A stretch of 64,000 bases of DNA from Cliona cf. orientalis. Taxonomy: Eukaryota > Porifera > Demospongiae > Clionaida > Clionaidae. The notes beneath the pieces were generated by a model. It ran no database searches. It was not told the origin of the DNA and saw only the letters and a program-made list of their open reading frames with translations. This document shows positions 23,324-33,766 of this stretch, piece by piece (within the stretch, counting starts at the first letter, position 1; every line of letters begins with the position of its first letter). The translations under genes and the position numbers were made by a program. The stretch covers positions 7,819,669 through 7,883,668 of the forward strand of contig OZ005701.1 in NCBI GenBank assembly GCA_963930775.1. The letters run 5' to 3'.

Positions 23324-23841
23324 CCTTGTAAACTCAGACTTCCTGATTTATCCCTAAAATTCTTGCTCTACAGAACAGAGATATTAATAATTGAAATTAA
23401 ACATGTTTCGCCTTGTTCCCAGCTTTCAATGGAACGAGGATAATGTACATTAATAAACACTGTTATTTAAGCCACCTTTGACCTACACGCATTAACCTCG
23501 AGTTTCAGCTCCTAGAGACGCTATCAAGTCTACAGACGTACATACGCGCGTATACTAGATACCGCAAAACCTTCTAATAGGATCACTAATGGCTAGCAAA
23601 GTATTACACTTACCGAAACGCTCTTGGTTGTCAGATTCTGCTGGTTGGAATTCTGCCAACTGGACGCTGAGGTGGTATCTGCTGATCTGGTTCCCTGTTT
23701 ATGTCATGTGACGGTCAGATCGGAACCATGTGACGCGATGACGTCATAATGACGCAGCGATATGGAATAAAAAGTTAACTCCTTAATGCCTGAATTAATA
23801 AAAAAAAAATTTAACTCCTTTCCCTTAGAATAAAAGTCAAC
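23324..23841. promoter_or_regulatory. divergent intergenic region (CHMP5 / IGBP1)
   Basis: 518 bp between start codons. CpG-rich patches (23515..23560, 23700..23760, with GATGACGTCATAATGACG containing a palindromic TGACGTCA CRE-type site). Promoter role inferred. Confidence 0.5.
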
Positions 23842-24713
23842 ATGGCTGAATCTGCTGGAGAAGGTCCTACGCTGCAGCTTCTCTTTACTGAAGGATGGAA
23901 GGCTCAGAAAAAGGTGGAGACTGGCAGCTTGTCAGCAGAAGAAAAGAAGGTACTCACCAAAACCATATTAAAATCTGTTGTAACCATAGCTTGACTCTGA
24001 TTTAAATACATGTACAGGCTTGTGTTTCAGAAGGTATTGCATCACTTGAGAAGGCCACTCACCTGGTTAACCAGTTGAGCCTATTTAGCAGTAACGAAGC
24101 AGTGGAGGAGGTATCCACTGCTGATCTCAAGTGAGTATGTGTGTACGTGTGCATACACTATTAAGTTTTACAATTTCCCTATCTCTCACTCTCTCTCTGT
24201 CCACAAACTCTGTTAGATTCTTTCTGCTGCCGGCCCTACTGGGAGATTTGACCCTACAGCTCTCTGAAGGTGATAGACTGGACATTATCAGCAAGGCCAG
24301 GGTCTACTGTGTTGACTATCTTCAACGATGCAAGTCCTATGCCATCACCAGTGAGGTAGATACAACAATGCATGCTATCCTCGTCCACAGGCCCTCTCAG
24401 CTTTTATACACAGAAAATCTTGAAAAATTGGGGCCTGGGGTCATATCATGAGGCTTCAACATGCAGTTTGCATAGATGCCCCCCCCCCCCCCCCCCCCCC
24501 CACATGTACACACACATACATACACAGGAGCCACCACCGAGTCAATCTAGTTCGGCTGAGGCCACTCCCAAGGCTGGTGCAGCTTCTTCTTCCTCTGCAA
24601 GAAAGCCTTATGATCAGATGGCTGCAGAGAGAAGTGCCAAAATAGCCAGACTGAGAGCTCAGAAGGAAGTAGAGAAGAAAGTAGAGGTAACTGAAACGCT
24701 CTCCCCCCCCCCC

Positions 24714-24748
<35 letters not shown>

Positions 24749-25798
24749 TCTCCCTCCCCACTTTCTTTTCCTCCTCCTATCCCTCCCTCTTTCTCTTTCT
24801 CCTCTTACAACATATATGACATTGTATACCTCCACACTCCTTCACAATGCAGGAGCTATCAGAGAAACTCAAGTGTCTCTCTGTGGACCAGCATGACGAC
24901 GAACTAGTTCGAGAGCACCTTCTCTCTCTGCTCAAGGTCTGGGTGTTTCGCTGCTTCGATCACGTGAAATCGATTGACCAAGAGATCGAGATATTGGAAA
25001 CAATGGCACGGATGAGGAGGGGTGATGTTGCTAGGCAACCGGAGGCTGCTCCGCCCCCTGCTAGACCTCCTATGAAACCGATTGTCATTACACGAGAAAC
25101 TCTGAAGGTACTAAATTACACCACAATGAGTGGATATTGTAGATTCTATATCCATAGTGATCTAGGTGCCACAATACTAGGTATACATTGTCGATTTTTT
25201 CTTGGTAATGCTATAGCCTATAGCTAGCTACCTTTCGTTTGTTCGTGCAGAACCAGGTGTTTGGTGCTGGGTACCCCAGCCTGCCAACCATGACTGTGGA
25301 GGAGTACCACCACCAGAGATTCAAGAAGCAAATGGAACAGCAACAAAGGTATTCACTACCGCTAGTCACCTGATATTGTTTTGGGGGGGGGGGGTATTAC
25401 TTTTATTAGACAGTCATTGCTTTGATCTTTTATGATAAAAATATTGGGTGGTCTAACGACTGATTACTACAATGTCATATAGAGATTGCTTAGAGATGAA
25501 GCATGCATTTTTCCTTGCTTGCAATTGAATGCACAGCCAAGAAGCAGCTGTTCCAGTGAAGAAGTCTCGCCTACCAGAAGAGGAGGAGGAGGAGAGAGAG
25601 GGAGGGAAGCAACAGGAGAGGGAAGAAGATGGTGGTGATGATGAGGAAGCTTTGAAGAAAGCAAGAGATTTTGATGATTTCAAAGATGGTATGTGACCAG
25701 ACAATGTCCGACTAATAACAGTGCTGCTAAAATTATGACCTTTAATTGTGTATGCAGAGAATAGACGAGGATGGGGCAATCGAAGGAACATGGGATGA
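23842..25798 (+). CDS. IGBP1: immunoglobulin-binding protein 1 / alpha4 (TAP42-like PP2A regulator)
   Basis: Eight exons: 23842..23949, 24018..24130, 24217..24355, 24528..24686, 24853..25107, 25251..25348, 25537..25688, 25758..25798; 354 residues (human 339). The helical N-terminal TPR-like region includes FFLLPALLGDLTLQL, then VDYLQRCKSYAI, DQMAAERSAKIARLRAQKE and EHLLSLLKVWVFRCFD. The C-terminal half carries MKPIVITRETLK, GAGYPSLPTMTVEEY and an acidic tail ending ENRRGWGNRRNMG, all hallmark alpha4 motifs. Alpha4 binds and stabilises catalytic subunits of PP2A, PP4 and PP6 downstream of TOR. Introns 3 and 4 contain poly-C (24479..24502) and CT runs. Confidence 0.94.
24701..24752. repeat. poly-C plus (CT)n tract
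   Basis: Low-complexity pyrimidine run in IGBP1 intron 4, next to the acceptor side. It may act as an extended polypyrimidine tract. Confidence 0.8.
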
Positions 25799-26127
25799 AT
25801 TTTGCTTGATCATCAAATTTAATATTGAATTTTTCTTGCACTAAGTCATACTTTCAGTGCATCCCATGCAAGTTGACTATTAGAAATAATTTATTATGAC
25901 ATTAATCAATATTAATAATTATTGTTATTATTATTGCATGTCATCATACATCATTAATCTTGAAAGCTATCAAAAAAAAATTATCACAAAAATTAATGTA
26001 AATACATATATTATAGTGAAGAAATAACAATACAGGAACTACATGAACTGTGCATGATCATATAATTATTATTATAGGCAATGTTAACAGAGATAATTTT
26101 ATTATGCTACACATCATCATGTCCAGC

Positions 26128-28558
26128 TTAAGCTTGACACTTGCTTTTCTTATCCACAATGATATCTATGACTGCGCTGTAAAATTGAGCTAGCTTTTCC
26201 TCATCAGACATGACTTCCCACTTATCCTTACTTTCCTTTGAAAGAGGATCTGTGAGGGGATTCTCTCGCTTGACCACTGAACTTTCAAGATATATTTTGG
26301 CTTTAAAGAAGGCTTTGTAGGCAATGTATGCTCCTATAAGGACAATAGCACTCTCATAGATGCCGATTAATCGATTGGGTGCATCACTGATGCTTCTGTT
26401 GATGGGAATAATGACAAAATAGCAAGTCAGCACAGCCACAATTCCAAGTATGAATATTACAAGGATCACTATAGCCACAATCACCTCACCCATCCAAGCA
26501 TTATTGGTCCAGGGGTGATAACCACATATTTTACTGCCACAAAGTATTTCATAAACTTCACCACTTTTCTCCAAATTCAAGTCAGTTTCAGATAAGGTCA
26601 TGATCACTGTGAAAGTATCTCCTTGAGACTCCTTAGTACAGTGTACCTTAAGAGCTTGATCTTTGGCTGGTTTTAAATCACTGAATATTTGTATGCCTTT
26701 GTCATCCCGTAACGTAACACATGCTTTAGGTAGCGGTTTCTGTGCTAAAATTAGTTCTTGCAGCTCTCTAGTTTGCGACAATTTCATCAGAAGCTTGTGA
26801 TCGGGTTGTTGTTCATGGTCCTCTTGTTCTGCTGATTTTTTGCAACAGTATCTACTGCAACCACCCTTTTGTTTTGGTACAGGCTTGAACTTTAATTCAC
26901 CACTTAAAATTGTTAAAATAAGGTCAGATTCTACATGGTTGTTATGCAGCTCCACTTGGCCCTTGCTGACTTTACATTGACCTCTGACTAGGGACAAGGC
27001 TACTTCTTCATTTTCTGAGATAACATATATTTTTCCTGAATTGAACTTCCATTCACTCTCTTGCAACTGAATTGGCCTTTTGAAGGGCATCAACTTTGAC
27101 AGACAAGAAACAATCATTTGCTCAACCACAGCAAACAAAATAAGGGTGATAATTGTGTAATAGATGAAGATGCTACCAGCATGATAAGCATCATTCAAAT
27201 AGGCAATTGCTATAAAGGGTAAATGAGTTATAATACAGAACACAAACCCTAAAGTTGATAGATAAAGCCAAAAAAATGGGCTACGACAATCATTGTAATT
27301 TTTTTTAATATTACATAAACTTACTATTATCAAAACTAAAGAAAGTACTCCAGATGCAGAATCCAATATTATTACTATGGCAGGTATTTGATATAGAAGT
27401 GTGAAAGGATTACCAATTCTATTTTTGAAATGAATTTTGTTGATGATAGATTTTGGCGGATTTTTACGATAATGCAATGCAGCAGAATCCAATGCAATAA
27501 TATAGGCTATTAATAGATAACTGATTAATGCAACACCAATTATAACTGCTTGCTTTCGCTTTAAGTAAACATTAAATGTGGCCAACTTTTGCAGCGTTTT
27601 GGGCCACTTACGTGAGTGTATACTCACAAGTATCATTATTAACAAAATGAAGATGATAATGACAATCATCACGAACGGTAAACTTATGATAATAGCTGTA
27701 ATTTGCTTGCCCTGACTTTGAAGTATTTCATTTAATTCGTCATGATTTACAGCTTTTGCAGAGTAGGTATTGTCAATTGAAGGAAATAGTTTTTGCTTTT
27801 GGATGTATGCTTTGAGCTGTAATAAAAATAATGCATGTAGGCAGGACGATACCAGTAATATAATAATATATAAGTTGGCACACTATAATGGAAATTATTA
27901 CAGGTTCATGATGATACTGTATAGCTAGCTATAATATAGAAAGTTTCTTTAGGATAAAAAAAAACAGATTCCATAGAGGTACGTATGGTGACCTTAAATA
28001 TTTTCCACTAATACAAAGTTAGAGGAGCTTGACAAAATTTTTGTCCAGTGAAAATATTATTGTCACATTACATGTATATATATCATACATGGTAGTATGA
28101 TTACTAGACTGTGCACTTACTCTTTGTGTTAGCAGTTCCAGGTGTGTATCATCCACTCCCCAACAGTCAGTTGCATTAAGTGTGACATCAGCTTCCTGAG
28201 TGTAAAATGCCTCTGGCTTCCCAAAGAATAGTGATAGAAACTGGAAAGTATGCAACGGATGGAGAAGGTAGGAAGACTGCTCTGTCCAAAACCATACAGA
28301 AGGTTCATCCATACTTTCATTCTGGAAATGATACGTTACTGCAACAAATTCAGCTGGATTTGTCCTCGGAGGAAAGAAAGCCTTACTGAGGCTAAAAATG
28401 TTATCATCGTTTTCCAAAACTGCTCTAACTAGCTCAGCATAGCAGTCATGACAGCTGTCTTTTCCTTCATTACATCTAGAGTACCCTTGTTCTTGGCTCA
28501 TGCAAAAGCTCAATGACAAGGCAATATACAGGCATAGGATCTGAAATTTCTCTGACAT
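26128..28558 (-). CDS. multi-pass membrane protein with secreted-type Cys-rich ectodomain, orphan family
   Basis: Two exons, 28121..28558 then 26128..27816; about 708 residues, phase 0 junction. A signal peptide (MSEKFQILCLYIALSLSFC) precedes a ~150-residue ectodomain with CNEGKDSCHDC and LSKAFFPPRTNPAEFVAVTY. About seven hydrophobic helices follow: ITAIIISLPFVMIVIIIF, AVIIGVALISYLLIAYI, IPAIVIILDSASGVLSLVLI, YLSTLGFVFCIITHLPFIAI, FIYYTIITLILFAVVEQMI, then IVAIVILVIFILGIVAVL and YESAIVLIGAYIAYKAFF. A ~220-residue soluble segment (with CSRYCCKKS) lies between helices 5 and 6. I do not recognise a named family; the pattern resembles receptor-like proteins expanded in sponges (recollection). An upstream in-frame Met at 28615 exists, but the signal peptide supports 28558. 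It converges on IGBP1. Confidence 0.72.
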
Positions 28559-29575
28559 GTTTGGAAGCACTTGGTTGATGATGGTTGCGTGGCTCAACTT
28601 GATCCTGAGTTTCAAGGCTTTCTTTTATACAAGAACTTGGCATAATTATATTCATGCACTAAGGGGTGTAGCTATAGCCAGAACAAAGTCGGTGGTGTCT
28701 TGGGTTGTTATTTGTTTCTCTTGATAGGTAACCATGAACATAACATGTTGACCAGTTCCTCTCCTTTTAGTATTAAGGTTGATTCTGATTGGTGGGAATT
28801 CTATTTTGTGCCTAAGTCTTCTTATTCCCTTTCATAGTCATTTCCAAGCCTGCTGTTCATAGTTGATTCTGATTGGTGGGATTTGTACCCAGAAGCTTCT
28901 TTTTATTCCCTTTTATAGTCATAGGGATGAGTCTACTGTTTGCCACTGTTTCAACTGTGATGGAATCTCTAGATCTGCCATGCATTTCTATGGGCTCATG
29001 GCCTCTTTGTAGTATGTTACCTAGCAACATAACAATATTATTATATTATCAGCACATCAAAGCTAGTACTATGCTGATAAAGGGTCACTATGTATAATAA
29101 TAATATTTATTATTTTAATTTGAGTTGTGCTGTATACTGTAATAGCTTTAAAGTGGCATATAACATAATTATTATTATAATAATTTATTATCAGCGCTAG
29201 CACATCAAAGCTAATACTATGCTGATAAAGGGTCACTATGTATGACATTAATTTTTAATTTGAGTTGTGCTATAATAGCTTTAAAGTGGCATAACTTGAA
29301 AGTCAGAACAGTAGATTAATTCAATATCTGTGCCATAATAATATAGTAATTGGATACTCTTACAAGACCAATATTGGAAATTAAAAAAAAACCATACTAG
29401 CTGTATACAAGGGAGCCTTAGCACAACTTTTAATAATGGCATCATTATGGGTTGATCAGTGAAAAAAATATAATATAAAATTAATACAGAAAGCACTATA
29501 GCTAGTAGTAGTATTACCAATAGCAAATTGCTATAGACAATTTGTGTGTGATTGCATTAATTAGAGAGCATGCTG
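28559..29575. repeat. intergenic region with two local tandem duplications
   Basis: Unit A recurs at 28772..28859 and 28862..28943 (GTTGATTCTGATTGGTGGGA, later TATTCCCTTT and TATAGTCAT). Unit B recurs at 29045..29164 and 29185..29295 (CACATCAAAGCTA, ACTATGCTGATAAAGGGTCA, then TTTGAGTTGTGCT and AGCTTTAAAGTGGCATA). Unit A lies just upstream of the 7-TM gene and could duplicate promoter elements. No gene recognised. Confidence 0.7.
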
Positions 29576-32500
29576 TCATGATTTACTGACAAAGGCAGAG
29601 AGGTAGCTAACGGCAGTGAAAGTCAATAAAGTGCCCAGCCACCACATGCGGCCATAGCGAGTGGCCAGCAGGGCAACAAGGATACCACCCAGGAACAAGG
29701 TGGGAGGGACAGAGACAGCGGGAGACAAAGGATGACGGAAACGGGGAGCAGCAAATTTGCCGTTCTCAAGCATCCCCTCAATCAACCTAGAGAAAAAAGT
29801 AATGAAAGCTGAACAAAGATGCAATTAAGACGTTATGTAGCTAAGAGGTATAAACTAGAGGAGAGGGGGAGAGAGTATTTGACTCCACTCGTAAGATTCC
29901 CCCCCCCCTTCAACCTGGTCTTTATCTTTGAGTCTCTTACCTGTCTTTTCTCTTGTAGGCATCGTAGAGCCATGCCCTCTGCTCCTCAGGAGTCTGGCGA
30001 AGAGAGAAAGATGATGTCGACTATTACGGACCAGTAGACCATCAATTAACAACTTTACCTCAGGTATTTCTTCAATTGGTATCCTCCTCACATGAATATG
30101 AACCTTGGCACACTGTCCAGAATAGAACCCTGAGGGGGAGGGAGGTCACTAATGGTCAGCGGTTGTATATATCGTCCTACCAAACAAATCTGGTGGTGGA
30201 GTACGGCTGCCACTCCCCCTCTGCATACCGAAAGGCTCATAGAAGATTGTGAGATCGTAAACGGCTTTGAAATGATGTCTAATGTGCGTCAAGACAATCT
30301 GAAACCAAGAAGAGACGAAAGTGTGAATAGAAGCGCACACAATCATTGCAATCACATAATATAACTGTGTGCTTACTTCAAATCCTGTAGTCTTAGGAGT
30401 AAGGACATGACGGAGTTCCTCAATTCCTATGATAAAATAGTTACATTACTGCTCTATCTCAACGTTCTTTTGAGGGTGTACATCATTAGATTCTTGCAAG
30501 TATTTGCCCTTTCTACTCAATTCATAAAACAATGCAAACACAACATTTCGCCCTTTGGGCTTCTTCAGGTGTTGAGAAGGAAGGGTAGAAGTTTGCAAGA
30601 ATCTAAAAAACAGTTATATATCAACCACTTGTGTGCATTTGCATGAATTTATGCTGTACCTATACTTCTTGCATACTCCTGGCTTCGCTGGCGGACCAGG
30701 GCCTTGGATGGTCTGGGGTCATAGCGTGTTCCCTCGGGGAATATCACCAACCAAAGCTGAAGATACAATGTGAAGCAAAAACATGGCATTATAACTTGGA
30801 TTGGAACTTCAAAGATGATCTAATAATGTATACATAGAATTTTTCTCCTGGCGAAAATTTCGTACTGTTTTCTCCCTTGAAAATTTCCCATTATACATGT
30901 TGCTATTCAAGACAATCAAGTAGAACGTACCGGGACATTGTTCTCCACATAAGCATTCAGCCCTCTACAGGGAAAGATAGAGGTAGACAACCATCAATCA
31001 CTAGGCCACAGTGAGAGAGTACGTGTATGTGTAGCATCACTACCACTAACACAGCATACCTGATTAATCTCTGCCCATCACTATCTTTTCTGCGCTTTAC
31101 AAATATTCCTCCTCTCTAGATAAAAAAATAAACATAAACATAAAATCCCTCATACCACATAATACTGTCATGGTATAGAGAGGGGTTCAATTTTCGTGGC
31201 CCAGCCATTTTGCACGCATAATCTTCACTGACACATGCAATCATGGATCATGCCCATGATATACTATACAATAGTGGGGAAATTTTAAACAGGGGATTTT
31301 CGTGTCTAGGCCAGAGTAGAGTGGTGCTGTACCGCTGTGCTGGCAGTCAGTTCCCTTTGATGTGGTCAGTAAAATGTACTATACAGGAATGTTAAAGCCC
31401 TTTGATCATGATCTTTGACCAAAGAATATCGCTCTACTCTACATTCTGGGGAAACCCTTGGCAAAATAATATCACAGTCAGGGTTTCATTTGGGGGGGGG
31501 GGGGGGGGGGCGGGGAGGGGTCACTCGCCCCCCCTTGGAAGCTGGCTGCCCCCCTTGAGAGTAGCCACCATCCATACAATGCAATAAATGCACAAGTAAA
31601 AGATTTAAACGGTGAAAGTGTCCAAAGCGGCAGTTTTGCTCATTCTTAAACCATAAATTAGCTAAAGCTTCGCGCTACGCGCAGTAAGAGACATATCCCA
31701 CATCCTTACAACATTTGACTTGAAATAGAGGGGAACCAGTGGATATTACTGACAGACTTTCCCCATCTGAGTGTTCAGAAGCCACCAGAAACAGTCTCAG
31801 AGGTTGAAACATTAAAAATTTTCCTGGGGGAGCATACCCCCAGACCCCCCCTAATGTAATGAAGTTAATGAGCACAACGTCATTCTTCACAGATGGAAAA
31901 ACATACTATAGTCTTTGCCCCCCCCCTTAACTCTGGAATTGTCGCGTTTGCCCCCCCCTTGACAAAAATCCTAAATGAAACCCTGACAGTAATGACAGGA
32001 ACTTACCATGCCAAGGTACCAGCCGTAGAGTGGTAGATATTTGAGATTATCTTTTAGAATGTACTTAGCTCGACCGCCATAGCCATCCTGCTTCACACAA
32101 AGCACCTCCGGGATGACCCAGTCAACTGAGGAAAAAAAGACAGATACCTCAAATAGAACTAAAATGGATTCAGGAGTGAGAGTATAGTTTTGTCCGGCTC
32201 ACCTGAGCACTGATGGTTGGAAATGTAGAGAACATTCTCTGGTTCATTGGGAATACGATCACCATAGAAATAAAACTGCAATGTAGGTATATAAAAGCAT
32301 AACTTTACCCACTTGATGCAATGAAAGAAAAGAGTGGCTGGTTAAATACAGTAGCGGTCAATAAAAAGTTAACGTTCCGTTCAGTAAAAACGATCGTTGG
32401 TGCGTACTACGTTCTCGTCTTAGCACTGTATAAGTGCCGCGGCACAGTCCGTACCGTACCGTATGCGCGTACCGTACCGCGTACCGTTTGTACGCTAATT

Positions 32501-33326
32501 AATTAGCTATGCGAACTGCTGCCACACCCACCGCGACCGTATCGTTTCCACGATCATAGGCTCACTGTGGTAGCGCTGGTGTCAAAAGATGGTGTATTCT
32601 ACTTACAAGAAACAGCGAATTCTCTACTTGTACGCCCAAGGCCACAAGCCACCAACTATCAAAAAACTGCTGGAACAAGAGAAATTGAAGTGTTCTAGAG
32701 TAGGGATATACAAGTTCTTTGAGTCCCAGGCTACTACTAGTTTCATCTGTATGGCCCCTCCTACTCGGAACGAGGCTAGATTACAAAACAGATGTTCTGA
32801 ACCGCAATTTATTCTTGAGATGTTGATTATTTCATAGGTGGCGGAAGCAGGGGGGGCACTAGGAGCACGTACCCCCCTCCCCCTGGCCCAGAGCCACTGA
32901 AGCCATGCAAAAACATGCTATCAATACTATGACCGCCACTGTTGTTTGATTCTTAGTCAGACAAACCCTGGTCACATTATTATCCTAACATAACAGAATG
33001 GATTAAGGAGGGTAGCTTTATGGACTATATTAAATGTAACTTGTGCCCCCCTTCCCAATATCTTCCTCCACCTATGAGTTTAATTCATTATTCATATGAC
33101 CTCTGACCTCAACTCCAGACCAAGTCTCGTACCAGAAGCCGACCATAGCCTGGTAGTTGCTATAGAGCATCTCCTCCAGCCTACTGTAGACCCAGCCAGG
33201 GAGAGGAAGAGTGACGGCTCGGATGGCCGTCCAAAAGTTGAGGAAAGTACAAGAGGTGCCCAGGATGGTCACCCCGGGAGGGATCCAACGCAGGGCTCGG
33301 ATCACGTGAGGAACAGTCAGGATCAT
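29576..33326 (-). CDS. AGPAT5: 1-acyl-sn-glycerol-3-phosphate acyltransferase epsilon
   Basis: Eleven exons (transcript order): 33108..33326, 32203..32275, 32007..32125, 31060..31115, 30931..30964, 30660..30756, 30377..30426, 30181..30298, 30059..30129, 29941..30020, 29576..29786; 375 residues (human 364). An N-terminal hydrophobic stretch (WIPPGVTILGTSCTFLNFW) precedes the acyltransferase motifs: NHQCSVDW (NHxxxxD, motif I), GGIFVKR and FPEGTR (motif III). C-terminal hydrophobic segments follow (PPTLFLGGILVALLATRYG and WWLGTLLTFTAVSYLSAF). The enzyme converts lysophosphatidate to phosphatidate in ER or mitochondrial membranes. The start matches human AGPAT5. Its ATG overlaps the stop of an upstream frame (33323..33466). 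Introns host at least three mobile-element insertions. Confidence 0.93.
30486..30606. mobile_element. 121 bp MITE in AGPAT5 intron
   Basis: Perfect 14-base inverted ends TTAGATTCTTGCAA / TTGCAAGAATCTAA. On the minus strand the interior (30541..30568) reads CTGAAGA, then a GCCC/GGGC stem, then GAAA, flanked by complementary CAACA/TGTTG. This is the same arrangement as in the foldback at 14732..14877. Confidence 0.8.
30836..30898. repeat. degenerate ACCGTATAGCG-family MITE remnant
   Basis: Contains TTTTTCTCCTGGCGAAAATT and TTTTCTCCCTTGAAAATTTC, then CCATTATACATG. This is a decayed match to the ends and interior of the elements at 17335..17523 and 37453..37663. Confidence 0.4.
31477..31987. mobile_element. 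511 bp element with 17-base inverted ends GTCAGGGTTTCATTT
   Basis: The left end GTCAGGGTTTCATTTGGG is inverted at the right (CCTAAATGAAACCCTGAC). G runs at the left and C runs at the right extend the pairing. The centre contains GCTTCGCGCTACGCGCAG. It lies in the AGPAT5 intron between exons 3 and 4. No transposase frame. Confidence 0.8.
32349..32837 (+). mobile_element. Tc1/mariner-like transposon fragment
   Basis: It begins CAGTAGCGGTCAATAAAAAG, which resembles a Tc1-like end. At 32589 it encodes 82 codons starting MVYSTYKKQRILYLYAQGHK, then PTIKKLLEQEKLKCSRVGIY and KFFE. That is the helix-turn-helix DNA-binding start typical of Tc1-like transposases, where the second helix chooses the TIR. 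The reading frame then degenerates and ends at 32837. No DDE catalytic domain and no right end are seen, so the copy is truncated and inactive. It lies in AGPAT5 intron 1. Confidence 0.65.
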
Positions 33327-33466
33327 ACTGAATCTTTTAAGCTCGCTTTTTCAAATAAGCTTGGCTGTCTTTCTGGAGTGAAAGTTGTCAGTGTGATCTT
33401 GAGAGGCTGCAGATCTCGCATGCAGTCCGGCGGCTCGAGATGTAGGGCAGTGAGGAAGGTGATCAT
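33323..33466 (-). CDS. upstream ORF overlapping the AGPAT5 start codon (ATGA)
   Basis: A 47-codon frame on the AGPAT5 strand starts at 33466 (MITFLTALHL) and stops with TGA at 33323..33325. The stop shares bases with the AGPAT5 ATG (33324..33326) in an ATGA overlap. Such overlaps permit termination-reinitiation, so the frame could regulate AGPAT5 translation if it is in the 5' UTR. The transcript start is unknown and no conservation can be checked. Expression as a peptide is speculative. Confidence 0.35.
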   Translation of the reverse strand: MITFLTALHLEPPDCMRDLQPLKITLTTFTPERQPSLFEKASLKDSV

Positions 33467-33766
33467 GAAGAAAAAGAGTAGTACTTTGTTTTAAACATCG
33501 CCCTAGCCCTGAGTGTTTAGAAGAACCTGCTTTCCCACGTGGTTTAATATTAATTTCTGTACCATGTACCATGAACTCGTGCCCCCTCCGCCCATACCAC
33601 ACCTTCGGAAGGGCGTGGCTAGGGCAGCTATGGAGAGTGGAGGTAAAGGTCGTCGAATAAAAAGGGGTCCAGCTTTATAGATCTGGAGACTAACAGGTTG
33701 TGTTACACTTCAGTGACTATACATTGATATCTGATATAGAATAATAATATAATAGCAGTGATGTTA

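Noticed and set aside
33351..33602. 83-codon minus-strand frame upstream of AGPAT5
   Set aside because: Overlaps the shorter uORF in another frame, with no homology or splice support.
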